This document shows, piece by piece, positions 53,098 through 62,372 of a stretch of DNA of 64,000 bases (its first letter is position 1; every line of letters starts with the position of its first letter). The notes under the pieces are model-generated. The model was not told the DNA's origin. It searched no databases and saw nothing but the letters and a program-made list of their open reading frames with translations. A program made the position numbers and the translations under genes. This stretch comes from Gammaproteobacteria bacterium (GTDB taxonomy: Bacteria > Pseudomonadota > Gammaproteobacteria > Enterobacterales > Alteromonadaceae), in NCBI GenBank assembly GCA_018222405.1, contig JAAFAI010000006.1, forward strand, positions 62,001-126,000, read 5' to 3'.

Positions 53098-55581
53098 ATG
53101 GTCTTTTATTTCTCCCCAAAGTTGAGCTATCCCCGCAAGGCTTGCGGTCTTTTGATTACTGGCTGGTTATTTGCCTCAGGCATGAGTCCTTACTCCTCTG
53201 CCCGGGCAGAACAACAACTGTTTACCCCCGAGCTGGCTGCCGACATCATCGACGACCGATGCGAAACCTGCCACAACGACTATGAGTTTGCTGGTAACTG
53301 GTCTGTGGCCGATATTCATGTGAGCGACATCACCAAAGGCAAAAATCAAAAGCTGTGGGAAGGCATTCTTAAATCGGTTGCCATGGGCGATATGCCACCG
53401 GCCGATAAAAAACAATTAACCGCACAAGAAAAAAGCGCATTTCTGAGCTGGCTGGAAGGCTCGCTGGATGATTACAGTGCCGCCAATCCAAACCCGGGTA
53501 GAGCCACCATTAGGCGCTTAAACCGCAATGAGTATGCCCGTTCAGTGCAGGACCTGCTGGCATTGAATGTGGACATTACCGACTCCCTGCCCGGTGATGA
53601 TTCAGGCTATGGTTTTGATAACAATGCGGATGTACTGGGGGTATCCACCACGCTGCTCGAACGCTACTTATTTGTTGCCGGCAAGCTTAGTAAACTGGCC
53701 ACCGGCACCGCCGGAGATACTGCCGCTAAAAAGAGCTACATGGTACCTAAAGACGGCCCGGTGAAAAACAGCGGCGTCCCCGCGTTTGACTTACGGATGA
53801 GTGACGCCCTTCCGCTGGACTCCCGAGGCGGCGGCAGTTTTGAATTTTATGCACCGGTTAGCGGCACTTATGAAATTGCTGGCTATTTAAATGCCAACAC
53901 CAACAACGAAGTCGACCGGCTTGATATTCATCGCTACAGCCACACACTATCGCTAAGTGCAGGCAGCCACCAAATCGGCATGAGTTTTCGTAAGGAACTG
54001 GCTCTCAGCGAACATGTGCCGACCGTCCGCAAAGGCACCGACCACGTAGTCCTGCCTGACAGAAAACCGGAAATACTGGATCTCGATTTTATTGTGGATG
54101 GTGCACGCCGCCATTCAACTCAGGTACCTTCTTATCATCTGTCGGCACGCTTTTCTCAGGCCGCTTTTTTACGCGATGTGCTGGAGATAGAGGTTATCGG
54201 TCCGCTAAATTCTGACCAAACCGATACCTCATGGCAAACTGCCAGCACCCGCAAAATTTTCAGCTGTCTGCCTGAAGCCGGAGCTTCCGTTGAATCGGAG
54301 CTTAATTGTGCCCGGCAAATTATCAGCCGCTTAACTACTGAGGCTTATCGCCGTCCGGTTAACAACAGCGATATACAGCCCTTACTGGCCATTTTTGAAC
54401 GCGCCCGCAAAGATGTGGGCTTTCGCGCCAGTATCGCCACCACGTTGCAGGCGCTGTTGGTATCACCTCAGTTTTTATACCTTCAGGAAATTCCGCCTGC
54501 CGATGTTAAGCCTGGCAGCGTTTACCGCATTAGCGATACAGAATTCGCCGCCCGGCTAGCGTTATTCTTATGGAGCAGCTTGCCGGATGAGGAACTTACC
54601 GCTCTGGCCAGTGCAGATAGATTAAGAGAGCCGCAGGTGCTTAAGCAGCAAATCAAACGCATGCTGGCATCAGACAAAGCCAGCGCGCTCACCGATAACT
54701 TTGCCGGGCAATGGCTATATTTACGTAACCTGCCCTACCATTTCCCGGATGTGTTTGAATTTCCAGAATTTACTATCCCGCTAAGGCATTCCATTCAGCG
54801 CGAAACTGAATTGTTCTTTACCCGTATCCTGAAAGACGATTTACCCATATTCGACTTTTTAAATGCCAACTACAGTTACCTTAATGAACCACTGGCAGAA
54901 CATTATGGTATCGACGGCGTGAAAGGCTATGCCTTACGCAAAGTCAGTTTAAGTGACCAATCCCATCGCGGCGGCTTGCTCGGCCAGGCGAGTATTTTAA
55001 CCCTGACCTCCAATCCCAATCATACCTCGCCGGTCAAGCGCGGTAAGTGGATCCTGGATAACCTGCTTGCTGCCAGCCCTCCGCCTCCACCGCCAGACGT
55101 GCCAGCCTTGGTTGCCGAACACGACGGTATGGCGCTGTCGGCCAGGGAACAACTCAAACGCCACCGGGCCGATCCGGTATGCGCCGCTTGTCATGTACGA
55201 ATGGATCCGCTCGGTCTGGCACTTGAGCAATATGATGCCGTAGGCGCATTTCGTACCCGCTATGCCGATCAGGCTATTGATGCCAGCGCCACTATGCCCG
55301 ATGGCACACAGTTTGAGGGGCTCAGTGGTCTTCACGATGTGCTGTGGGACCGCCGTGAGCGCTTTACCCAGGCCTTTATCGACCGCCTGCTGACTTACGC
55401 ACTGGGCCGCGGATTAGAAGCCTACGATCAACCCGTGATCCGCTCCATCGCCAGACAAGCCAGTGACGATAATTACCGCATTCACAGCATTATCGAAGCG
55501 GTAGTCACCAGTACGCCATTTAACTTTAAAAAAGCACCAGAGGCCGCTAATGAACCACAACAATTCGCTAAAGCGCCGTAA
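53098..55581 (+). CDS. PSD1-type (DUF1587/1592/1588/1585) cytochrome-domain protein
   Basis: 827 residues with an N-terminal signal (cleavage near SARA-EQ). A CETCH heme motif near residue 60 is followed by RRLNRNEYARSVQDLL (DUF1587), then DUF1595/DUF1592 (EFAARLALFLWSSLPDEEL, FLRWLYLRNL-like QWLYLRNLPYHFPD), DUF1588 (RGGLLGQASILTLTSNPNHTSPVKRGKW, CAACH) and DUF1585 (DRLLTYALGRGLEAYD). Such proteins are abundant in Planctomycetes and are associated with a DUF1552 partner. Biochemical role is not established; redox processing of exported substrates is proposed. ATG 53098 is preferred over GTG 53092. It overlaps the next gene by 32 bases. Confidence 0.88.
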   Translation: MVFYFSPKLSYPRKACGLLITGWLFASGMSPYSSARAEQQLFTPELAADIIDDRCETCHNDYEFAGNWSVADIHVSDITKGKNQKLWEGILKSVAMGDMPPADKKQLTAQEKSAFLSWLEGSLDDYSAANPNPGRATIRRLNRNEYARSVQDLLALNVDITDSLPGDDSGYGFDNNADVLGVSTTLLERYLFVAGKLSKLATGTAGDTAAKKSYMVPKDGPVKNSGVPAFDLRMSDALPLDSRGGGSFEFYAPVSGTYEIAGYLNANTNNEVDRLDIHRYSHTLSLSAGSHQIGMSFRKELALSEHVPTVRKGTDHVVLPDRKPEILDLDFIVDGARRHSTQVPSYHLSARFSQAAFLRDVLEIEVIGPLNSDQTDTSWQTASTRKIFSCLPEAGASVESELNCARQIISRLTTEAYRRPVNNSDIQPLLAIFERARKDVGFRASIATTLQALLVSPQFLYLQEIPPADVKPGSVYRISDTEFAARLALFLWSSLPDEELTALASADRLREPQVLKQQIKRMLASDKASALTDNFAGQWLYLRNLPYHFPDVFEFPEFTIPLRHSIQRETELFFTRILKDDLPIFDFLNANYSYLNEPLAEHYGIDGVKGYALRKVSLSDQSHRGGLLGQASILTLTSNPNHTSPVKRGKWILDNLLAASPPPPPPDVPALVAEHDGMALSAREQLKRHRADPVCAACHVRMDPLGLALEQYDAVGAFRTRYADQAIDASATMPDGTQFEGLSGLHDVLWDRRERFTQAFIDRLLTYALGRGLEAYDQPVIRSIARQASDDNYRIHSIIEAVVTSTPFNFKKAPEAANEPQQFAKAP

Positions 55582-56905
55582 TTCAGCGTTATCCCGTCGC
55601 ACCTTTTTAAAAGGGCTGGGCGTGAGTATGGCGTTACCGGTTATGGAATCACTGGTGCCTGCTGCCATGGCCAAATCCCTGGAGCAACGCCCCAAACGGA
55701 TGACCGTATTTTATTCCCCTAACGGCGTAAGAATGCAGCGTTATACACCGGCAACTGCCGGAAAAAATTACGCGATGACGCCCATTTTAAAGCCCCTTGA
55801 AAAAGTGCGTGATAAGTTTTCAGTTATCTCGGGTCTGGCTCATTATCAGGCCAGCGCTTTTGGTGCACCGCCGGCCGGCCACGGTCGTAGCTGCCCGGCC
55901 TTTTTAACCGGGGTTCATGCCAAGGCCACCGAGGGTGCGGATATTCAATGCGGTATTTCTGCCGATCAGTTAGCCGCCAGTTACTTCGCCAAAGACACGC
56001 AGCTCGCTTCCCTTGAACTGGGTATCGAGCCGCCCAGCTTAATGGGCAGTTGTGATATCAATTACAGCTGTACTTATACCAATACTATTTCCTGGAAGAG
56101 CCCCACGCAGGCGTTGCCGGCTATGGTTGCTCCCAGCGATGTATTTGAACATCTGTTTGGCGACGGCAATCAAATCGACGAACAAACCCGCCAGATGCGA
56201 CTGGCCCATAAGAGCAGTATTCTCGATTTTATTAACGATGAAGCCAAACGGGTTAATAAACGGTTAGGCGTAAACGATCGGCATAAAATGGCCCAGTATC
56301 TGGAGTCCGTTCGCGATGTAGAACGGCGCATTGCCAAAGCCCGGGAAACGACGATAGAAATGGATCTGGAAGGCTTTACTGTGCCGGCGAATATCCCCGT
56401 CGATTACGAAGAACACGTGAAGATCATGCTCGACCTGCAAATGCTAGCACTGCAAACGGATATGACCAGAGTCAGTACCTTTATGCTCGGCCGTGAACTG
56501 AGTAATCACGCCTATAACAATCTGGGTATTCCAGACGGCCACCATGCCCTTAGTCACCATGCGAATATTCCGGAAAAAATCGATAAGCTGGTAAAAATCA
56601 ACGCCTATCATATGCAACTGTTTGCCGATTATCTGGAGAAAATGGCCAGCATCCCGGATGGTGAATCCAATCTACTCGACAATACCTTTGTGGTCCGCGG
56701 CGCTTGTATTGGTGAATCGAATGAGCACGATCATATGGATTTGCCAATTATACTCGCCGGTGGCGGCTTGGAAGGAAACCGGCATATCACTTCACAGAAA
56801 CACACACCAATGTGCAATTTGCTGCTTTCGGTATTGCAGCAAATGAACGTGCCTGTGGAAAGCTTTGGCGACAGTACGGGCCCGCTCAACGGTTTGATTG
56901 GCTGA
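55550..56905 (+). CDS. DUF1552 Tat-exported protein
   Basis: 451 residues. The twin-arginine signal SRRTFLKGLGVSMALPVMES lies at about 15-35 and an AMA cleavage site follows, so it is folded before export. The body matches DUF1552 (alkaline-phosphatase-like/sulfatase-related region): MTVFYSPNGVRMQRY, GHGRSCPAFLTG, LGIPDGHHALSHH. The partner gene overlaps it upstream; start 55550 has GAGG before it. Tat export suggests a bound cofactor or metal. Function unknown. Confidence 0.88.
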   Translation: MNHNNSLKRRNSALSRRTFLKGLGVSMALPVMESLVPAAMAKSLEQRPKRMTVFYSPNGVRMQRYTPATAGKNYAMTPILKPLEKVRDKFSVISGLAHYQASAFGAPPAGHGRSCPAFLTGVHAKATEGADIQCGISADQLAASYFAKDTQLASLELGIEPPSLMGSCDINYSCTYTNTISWKSPTQALPAMVAPSDVFEHLFGDGNQIDEQTRQMRLAHKSSILDFINDEAKRVNKRLGVNDRHKMAQYLESVRDVERRIAKARETTIEMDLEGFTVPANIPVDYEEHVKIMLDLQMLALQTDMTRVSTFMLGRELSNHAYNNLGIPDGHHALSHHANIPEKIDKLVKINAYHMQLFADYLEKMASIPDGESNLLDNTFVVRGACIGESNEHDHMDLPIILAGGGLEGNRHITSQKHTPMCNLLLSVLQQMNVPVESFGDSTGPLNGLIG

Positions 56906-56915
56906 GGAGTAAGCA

Positions 56916-58016
56916 ATGAATTCAATCACTAATTACACGGTTAAAGCTTTCGTGGTAGCGCTTGGCACTGCCGTGTTATCGGCCTGTCAATCTGACTCTC
57001 AGCTCATCAATGTGAAACCTACGCTATCCAGCCAGCAACACGATAACCTGCTTATCGAGGCCAAACAGGCCATTCTGGCTTCTGATATAAGCCGGCTCGC
57101 TGAACTTAGCAGCCAGATTGATGTAAATCGCCCGCTACCTGATAACGCCAATTTACTGGCCTGGGCAGTGGAAACTCAGGATCCGAAACTGGTTAGCCTG
57201 TTACTGGAAAACGGCGCGAATGCTAATCCCACCGCCGGTAACCGTTTCACCCCAATCATTCAGGCCTGCCGCTACGGCAATTCTGAGATCATCAACGCTT
57301 TACTGTCTGCTGGGGCAAATCCTGGTGATGCGCTGGAAGATGGCACTACAGCATTCCACCTGTGCGCGGGTTCTGCTCACAGCAGAATTCTGGAAAAAAT
57401 GGCCAGTTTGGGCGCAGATATCCATGCCAGCAATGAGTATGACCAAACCGCGCTGATGTTTGCGGCAGCCGAGGGAAACACTGGCAACTTCCAGTATCTG
57501 GCGAGTGCCGGGGCCGATATTAATGCACAAACCCAGCAGGGTTACAGCCCGCTGTTTTTTGCTATCAAAAGTCAGGATGTGACAACGGCTCAAATGGCCA
57601 TATCACTGGGCGCCGACTTATTTGCTGCAGCTAAAGATGGCACCACCGCCACCCAACTTGCGGTGTATGCAAAAAACTATGCATTTTTAACCTGGTATAT
57701 GGAAGAACTACCGGCATTAATGGATGAGCAAGGCATTGATAACGTTGTATCCGCTTACGACCGGGATGGTTATCAGTTGCTCCACGCCGCCGTGAAAGCC
57801 AATAAGCCACAGTTGGTTGCTAAGCTTCTGGCACTTGGCGCTAATCCAAATCAGCGTAGTGAGCCATCAACTCTAACGTGGCGATACGAGGCCAACTTCA
57901 AAACCGAAAACTATATTCCACCCCAGCTGACGCCCATGGAAATTGCCGAGCAGAACAACCTCACACAAATTGCTGAAATGTTGCAACAGAACATTCCTTC
58001 ACTGGCGGGCATTTAA
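56916..58016 (+). CDS. Ankyrin-repeat lipoprotein
   Basis: 366 residues with a lipobox (LSAC, Cys24), then about seven ankyrin repeats from residue 60 to 350 (NLLAWAVETQDPKLVSLLLENGANANP, TPIIQACRYGNSEIINALLSAGA, QLLHAAVKANKPQLVAKLLALGANPNQ show the pattern). GAGGAG lies before the ATG. It is the third member of a conserved-looking operon and probably tethers or organises the two redox proteins in the periplasm (inference). Confidence 0.88.
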   Translation: MNSITNYTVKAFVVALGTAVLSACQSDSQLINVKPTLSSQQHDNLLIEAKQAILASDISRLAELSSQIDVNRPLPDNANLLAWAVETQDPKLVSLLLENGANANPTAGNRFTPIIQACRYGNSEIINALLSAGANPGDALEDGTTAFHLCAGSAHSRILEKMASLGADIHASNEYDQTALMFAAAEGNTGNFQYLASAGADINAQTQQGYSPLFFAIKSQDVTTAQMAISLGADLFAAAKDGTTATQLAVYAKNYAFLTWYMEELPALMDEQGIDNVVSAYDRDGYQLLHAAVKANKPQLVAKLLALGANPNQRSEPSTLTWRYEANFKTENYIPPQLTPMEIAEQNNLTQIAEMLQQNIPSLAGI

Positions 58017-58051
58017 TATCGGGCCACAGGGCCCGATAACCAACCTTTTTC
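58017..58051. terminator. Bidirectional terminator after the ankyrin gene
   Basis: Nine-base stem TATCGGGCC / GGCCCGATA with loop ACAG, followed by CCTTTTT. It ends the operon and lies before the convergent methyltransferase gene. Confidence 0.75.
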
Positions 58052-58071
58052 TACCTGAGTGGTTTCGCCGG

Positions 58072-58896
58072 TTATTTGCCGAATTTAAAGATAAAACGAT
58101 CGGTCTTGCCACGAATATCCGCGGCAAAAACTGATTTTTGTAAATCATCTTCCGGATTACGCAGATAAAACGCTTCTTCTTTTAGCGTAAAGCCTGCACT
58201 TTCGAATTGGTACTTAATGATATTAGGATCAATACGATGCAAAGTATTCGCCGCGTTAAAACCTGAGCCCGCCTTAGCACTGTGGTCAATAATGACGACC
58301 ACACCATCCTCTTTAAGAATGCGCTTAAAGGTGCTCATTACTGGCATGTAATCAACAGCCTCGTCGCGGAAAGTGACTACTTTCCCATCGCGGACCGTAT
58401 CGGTGAAATACATATCGTGATAGCCCAACGCGGCAAAAATAATATCCACCGAATTATCGGGAATCGGCATTTCGGAAAGCGCAACATTGTCCAGTCTTAC
58501 CACATTGGGCAATCTGTTATCCTGAGTGCGTTTGATGACATCTTTTTGCGCAAATTGCCAGTAAACACTGTCATTTTGCATATAAACCTTACCGGTTTTC
58601 CCAACGGCTTTTGAGAGAAGTTCGGTATACCAGCCACCGCCCGCAAAAAAATCAAGCACCACGTCCCCCTTTCCTATGCCTGTAAAAGAAAGCACTTGCG
58701 CCGGTTTTCTGGCTTCATCCCGCTGCCTGTCTTCCTGCGGCCTTTCGCTGGCGCTAACAACATTTTCAATTTGATGTTGGCTTAACGGTGTGTTGGCAGC
58801 TTGAATTTGAAAAGACATCGCAGAAACGGCAAGAATAAAAGCAACGGATTTGGACATACTTGCTGTGAGACTTGCTGTGAACATACGGTTTTTCAT
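58072..58896 (-). CDS. Exported class-I methyltransferase-like protein
   Basis: 274 residues with a Sec-type leader (hydrophobic core KSVAFILAVSAMSFQIQA, cleavage near residue 34). The SAM-methyltransferase fold follows: motif I is VLDFFAGGGWYTELL, then VDIIFAALGYHDMY, and VVVIIDHS. It belongs to the family of predicted periplasmic methyltransferases (COG4798). SAM is not known in the periplasm, so either it binds another ligand or the leader is not cleaved. Start uncertain: 58896, 58884 or 58857. Confidence 0.8.
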   Translation of the reverse strand: MKNRMFTASLTASMSKSVAFILAVSAMSFQIQAANTPLSQHQIENVVSASERPQEDRQRDEARKPAQVLSFTGIGKGDVVLDFFAGGGWYTELLSKAVGKTGKVYMQNDSVYWQFAQKDVIKRTQDNRLPNVVRLDNVALSEMPIPDNSVDIIFAALGYHDMYFTDTVRDGKVVTFRDEAVDYMPVMSTFKRILKEDGVVVIIDHSAKAGSGFNAANTLHRIDPNIIKYQFESAGFTLKEEAFYLRNPEDDLQKSVFAADIRGKTDRFIFKFGK

Positions 58897-59161
58897 TGAA
58901 CTTCGGCCTTATTCGTTAGATAGATGCATAAGGTTATCCTCTACTGTTCAGTATGTGTACAAAAAACTGTAACAGAACAATTCAAATCCCGAGTGACGAT
59001 TCGAATATGCTGATCAACGGCCAACGTTCATTGCTTACGTTGAACGTTAGGGCCTGGAAGCCAGATAATAAAAGGCAAACGAACTGGATTTTATTACTCA
59101 GCAGTAAGAAAATAACGGCTAGGATTAAATATTTTGATGCTGATATTTGAAGATAAGTAAA
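58897..59161. other. Intergenic region with a hairpin
   Basis: AT-rich, no supported gene. It holds the hairpin GGCC-AACGTTCA (59019-59030) / TGAACGTT-AG-GGCC (59041-59054). Confidence 0.4.
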
Positions 59162-59238
<77 letters not shown>

Positions 59239-59352
59239 AAATCTGAATGTCGGTGAATACCGAGTGGCGCGTATAATAGCGATGCCCCCGCCACTGTGCA
59301 AGCAGAAATTACGAGAATTGCTTTAATTGCCTGTAGTTTAACCAATCACAAA

Positions 59353-60429
59353 CTAACTTGCCCGGCACAGAAATGGCAACGGCTGGATAACATCCATTAT
59401 AGTGCCCTTGCGATAGATATCAGCAAAACATTCACCTAAGCGATCAGACTCGCTGATTACCGTTTGCCAGTACTTGATACGAGTGCTGGCATCGAATTTT
59501 TCAAAGTCTTTGCGATCGGGAATTTTGCCGTGGGGCAAGGACGCAACGAACTCATCTGATGGCACCAGCATCACCACGTTGTCAAAGCTGCTGGCATGGG
59601 GAATACGTCGCTTGAGAGCTTTGTCGAACCAACCGGGAATTGCCCGGGGATAAAAATGCGGGTACAACACCAGGCCATCCTGAGGGCCGAAGGATAAATC
59701 AAAGTGATAATCGATGATCCCGCCGTCGCGGTACATTCCCTCTGGCGCTGCTACCATGCGCTCTACCCCGTCAATTACCAGCGGAATTGAGCCAGAGGCT
59801 AACAAGGCGTCCTTTACGTTATTAAAACCCAGCTCGATATATTCGGTGTTTAACTGATAAGGATCGTTAATCTGCAACTGGCTGCCCGGGGCAGAAAAGA
59901 CACTGCGGGTATAAAGCTTATTGAGTAAACGGCGGTTCATGGTGTTAGCTGCCGCACTTACTCCCAGGCCCAGCATCTGGCGATACCGGCCATAATGCTG
60001 CATTAAGCCATGGCAGCGAGCGGCAATCACGTGCAGCTTGAATCGCCTGTTGGTAAGTACCTCCATTACGCCATTACGTCCCATCACATAATCGATCAAC
60101 TCGCGGGCTTTATGGGTAATTTCACCAGAGCCTGGTTTCGGAGAATACACGGTTTGCGAATAGTTTTCGGCCAGCCGGTTAATGGCAGCAACGGGATCGC
60201 GCTGTACAAAACACGCAGAACGAAAAGCGCCGGCAGAAGAACCAATAACATTTACCGGTTGTGAAGAACCGGCAAAAAACGCCGGAAACAGGATCCGGTC
60301 GATCCCGGCCAGCACAAACCACTTGGGCCCACCCGAAGCACCCAGCACATGAGAAAATAAAACAGGCGTAAGCCCGTGTTCACGAATACGTGCCTGTGCT
60401 GCTGGCCCGGCATAAATGGAGAGCGGCAT
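59353..60429 (-). CDS. Patatin-like phospholipase
   Basis: 358 residues. The Ser-Asp dyad of patatins is visible: the nucleophile motif GSSAG (IGSSAGAFRSAC, near residue 65) and the DGG motif (YRDGGIIDYHFD, near 215). The glycine-rich anion hole is GASGGPKWF. No signal peptide is seen, so it is probably cytoplasmic; it would hydrolyse acyl esters of lipids. The ATG at 60429 is preferred to the TTG at 60435; neither has a good ribosome site. Confidence 0.85.
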   Translation of the reverse strand: MPLSIYAGPAAQARIREHGLTPVLFSHVLGASGGPKWFVLAGIDRILFPAFFAGSSQPVNVIGSSAGAFRSACFVQRDPVAAINRLAENYSQTVYSPKPGSGEITHKARELIDYVMGRNGVMEVLTNRRFKLHVIAARCHGLMQHYGRYRQMLGLGVSAAANTMNRRLLNKLYTRSVFSAPGSQLQINDPYQLNTEYIELGFNNVKDALLASGSIPLVIDGVERMVAAPEGMYRDGGIIDYHFDLSFGPQDGLVLYPHFYPRAIPGWFDKALKRRIPHASSFDNVVMLVPSDEFVASLPHGKIPDRKDFEKFDASTRIKYWQTVISESDRLGECFADIYRKGTIMDVIQPLPFLCRAS

Positions 60430-60667
60430 TCCCAAAACGGTATGTACCTTTACGGTTAAATTATGATTTTATTGCTTAATCCTACCCTAATGGCCTGATC
60501 AGGTAAATTGCCCCGAGGTACAGGTTTTAATCATCATAAAAAGTTGTGAAAAAGTCTGGATTCCTACTCTGATTTATGCCCATCAACATACTGAACATAT
60601 ATTATACAGAAAGATAAAGTCATTATTTTCATAAACTTACAAGTTACCACATAACTACTCAACAAAG

Positions 60668-60692
60668 TTATCCACAGATATAGTGGATAACC
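60668..60692. repeat. Inverted pair of DnaA-box-like sequences
   Basis: Perfect nine-base inverted repeat GTTATCCAC / GTGGATAAC with a seven-base spacer. It contains the consensus DnaA box TTATCCACA (60669-60677) and, on the other strand, TTATCCACT. It lies 45 bases upstream of a good sigma-70 promoter. The remainder of the 341-base gap is AT-rich and empty. Confidence 0.6.
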
Positions 60693-60713
60693 TTTGCCTG
60701 GCCAAATAACACT

Positions 60714-60742
60714 TGGGTTCGAATTTTGGTTAAGGTATAAAT
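60714..60742 (+). promoter_or_regulatory. Sigma-70 promoter of the EIIA-like gene
   Basis: TTGGGT and TATAAA separated by 17 bases, 28 bases before the ATG. Confidence 0.55.
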
Positions 60743-60770
60743 GATGTGAAATTTAGTTAACCGGCCTTGT

Positions 60771-61283
60771 ATGACCTTCTCTATTGCCAAACCGCTCAGT
60801 TACTCAGCGCCCGCTTCCGGCGAAGCGGTAATGCGGCTTAATGCGCCGGCAACCGGCGAAGTGTTTCGGCTGGATGAATTAACTCATCCGCTGCTTCAGG
60901 CTGGTCTGTTGGGCACTGGCGCTGCCATTAATATGACCACTGGCGAAGTGAGTGCGCCAATTACCGCAGTGGTTCAGAGTATTAATATTGCCAAAGCGCA
61001 ATTAGTACTGGTGCACGCCAAGGGCCTTAAGCTTCAATTACAAATTGGCCAGCCTGGTGAGATTAGTTACGGCGAAAGACTTAAATGGCTGGTTAAGAAA
61101 GGCCAGCGCTGTGAAGCCGGAACGCCGTTGCTACAAAGCGATCCATTGTGGATAAAGCAGCAGGACGCACTTCCGGTGTGCATCCTGACCTTATTAAATG
61201 CTGGCAGGCTCGGTGCCATCGTCTTAACCTCCGATCCGAAGATCAGAATCAATGACGAAAATTTTCTGACCCTTTACGCCTGA
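60771..61283 (+). CDS. EIIA-Glc-like protein without the catalytic histidines
   Basis: 170 residues that align along the whole length with EIIA-Glc (Crr): NAPATGEVFRLDEL, then LLGTGAAINMTTGEVSAPI, EISYGERLKWLVKKGQRCEAGTPLLQSDP and LPVCILTLLNAGRLG. The two key histidines are replaced: the NHAF position reads KAQL and the FVHFG position reads LQLQIG, so phosphotransfer is not possible. It may be a regulatory or binding relative of EIIA. No other PTS gene lies nearby. The ribosome site is weak. Confidence 0.75.
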   Translation: MTFSIAKPLSYSAPASGEAVMRLNAPATGEVFRLDELTHPLLQAGLLGTGAAINMTTGEVSAPITAVVQSINIAKAQLVLVHAKGLKLQLQIGQPGEISYGERLKWLVKKGQRCEAGTPLLQSDPLWIKQQDALPVCILTLLNAGRLGAIVLTSDPKIRINDENFLTLYA

Positions 61284-61294
61284 TCCATCACGAT

Positions 61295-61726
61295 TTATTT
61301 ATTCAGCGTGTGTGTCAGAGTAATTTCAGCATTCAGTACTTTGGAAATCGGACAGTTTTCTTTTGCCCCGCTGGCAATTTCCTTAAACTGTTCTTCCTCA
61401 ATGCCATTGACCACGGCGTCGAGTACCAGCTCTGATTTTACCACGCTAAAGCCGTCGCCATCTTTTTCCAACGTTACGTGCGCCTCTACTGATAGTTCGC
61501 CATCCTCGAAACCTGCGTCAGCTAACGCAAACGATAAGGCCATGGCAAAACAACTGGCGTGAGCACTGCCCAGCAGCTCTTCAGGGTTGGTACCCGGCTC
61601 ATCTTCAAAGCGGGTGTTAAAACCATAAGGCTGATTTTTCAGTGCACCGCTCTGGGTACTGACTTTACCCTTACCTTGCTTACCCAGTGGCTGATAGTGT
61701 GCAGATGCAGTTTTTACAATACTCAT
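61295..61726 (-). CDS. osmC: OsmC-family peroxiredoxin
   Basis: 143 residues, normal length. The two redox cysteines are in SAHASCFAMALSFAL and in KENCPISKVLNAE. It reduces organic hydroperoxides with the help of dihydrolipoamide-type donors. Related Ohr proteins differ in the surrounding motif, and this one fits the OsmC branch better. GGAGG precedes the start. Confidence 0.92.
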   Translation of the reverse strand: MSIVKTASAHYQPLGKQGKGKVSTQSGALKNQPYGFNTRFEDEPGTNPEELLGSAHASCFAMALSFALADAGFEDGELSVEAHVTLEKDGDGFSVVKSELVLDAVVNGIEEEQFKEIASGAKENCPISKVLNAEITLTHTLNK

Positions 61727-62024
61727 CGATGACCTCCGATAGTCTGTTTTGATGCCGGCGCTGAATCGGCCGACAAAAATGATGTACAGTCAATGAAGCA
61801 TGTGCCGTGCCGGTATGGGCAAATGCCTTGCAAGCCTTTACTGGCAGGCAATGAGGTTATCTTTGCCGTATCAAATAGTTAAACTCCGGCAGCTGTCTGT
61901 GTCATAATTACCGGCATTGCACAAAATTTTCATACTGGCAGTGTCTTCTTCGCTCGGCCGATTTTACAGCTTGAGATGGTCAGGATAGACTTGCCAGCAT
62001 TTATCGATTCAACGAGGCAACAGC
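61727..62024. other. Intergenic region
   Basis: 298 bases between divergent osmC and yffB. It should hold both promoters; I see no clear repeat, operator or small gene. Confidence 0.5.
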
Positions 62025-62372
62025 ATGACGGTAGTGATGTACGGTATTCCCAACTGCGATACCATCAAAAAAGCAAAAAACTGGTTAACTCAGCACGATA
62101 TCTCTTTCACATTTCACGACTATCGCAAACAGGGTGTGCCCCAGGACGTACTGTCTGAAGCGCTTAACGAACTGGGCTGGGAAAACGTGCTGAATAAACG
62201 TGGCACCACATACCGGCAGCTCTCCGACGAACAAAAAGCTAACCTTTCGGCATCAACCGCACTGGAATTACTGATAGAAAATCCGGCGATGATTAAACGG
62301 CCTTTACTGGTTACCGATAATGCCATGCACCTGGGCTTTAAGCCGGCGCAGTACGAGGAGATCTTTAACTAA
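62025..62372 (+). CDS. yffB: ArsC/Spx-family protein YffB
   Basis: 115 residues with a thioredoxin-like ArsC fold: [17 protein letters not shown] has the single active-type Cys, and [17 protein letters not shown] carries the typical RP turn. It is not a true arsenate reductase; the YffB group is described as glutathione-dependent thiol reductase-like. GAGG precedes the start, and it overlaps dapE by one base (TAATG), an arrangement conserved in gammaproteobacteria. Confidence 0.93.
   Translation: MTVVMYGIPNCDTIKKAKNWLTQHDISFTFHDYRKQGVPQDVLSEALNELGWENVLNKRGTTYRQLSDEQKANLSASTALELLIENPAMIKRPLLVTDNAMHLGFKPAQYEEIFN

Noticed and set aside
59019..59054. attC-like hairpin (AACGTTCA...TGAACGTTAGGGCC) suggesting an integron cassette site
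   Set aside because: Only the GTTAGG core resembles attC; the R'/L' boxes, the cassette pattern and an integrase are missing. Kept only as a hairpin.
60668..60692. Replication origin
   Set aside because: Only two DnaA boxes, no AT-rich 13-mers set and no dnaA, gidA or dnaN nearby.
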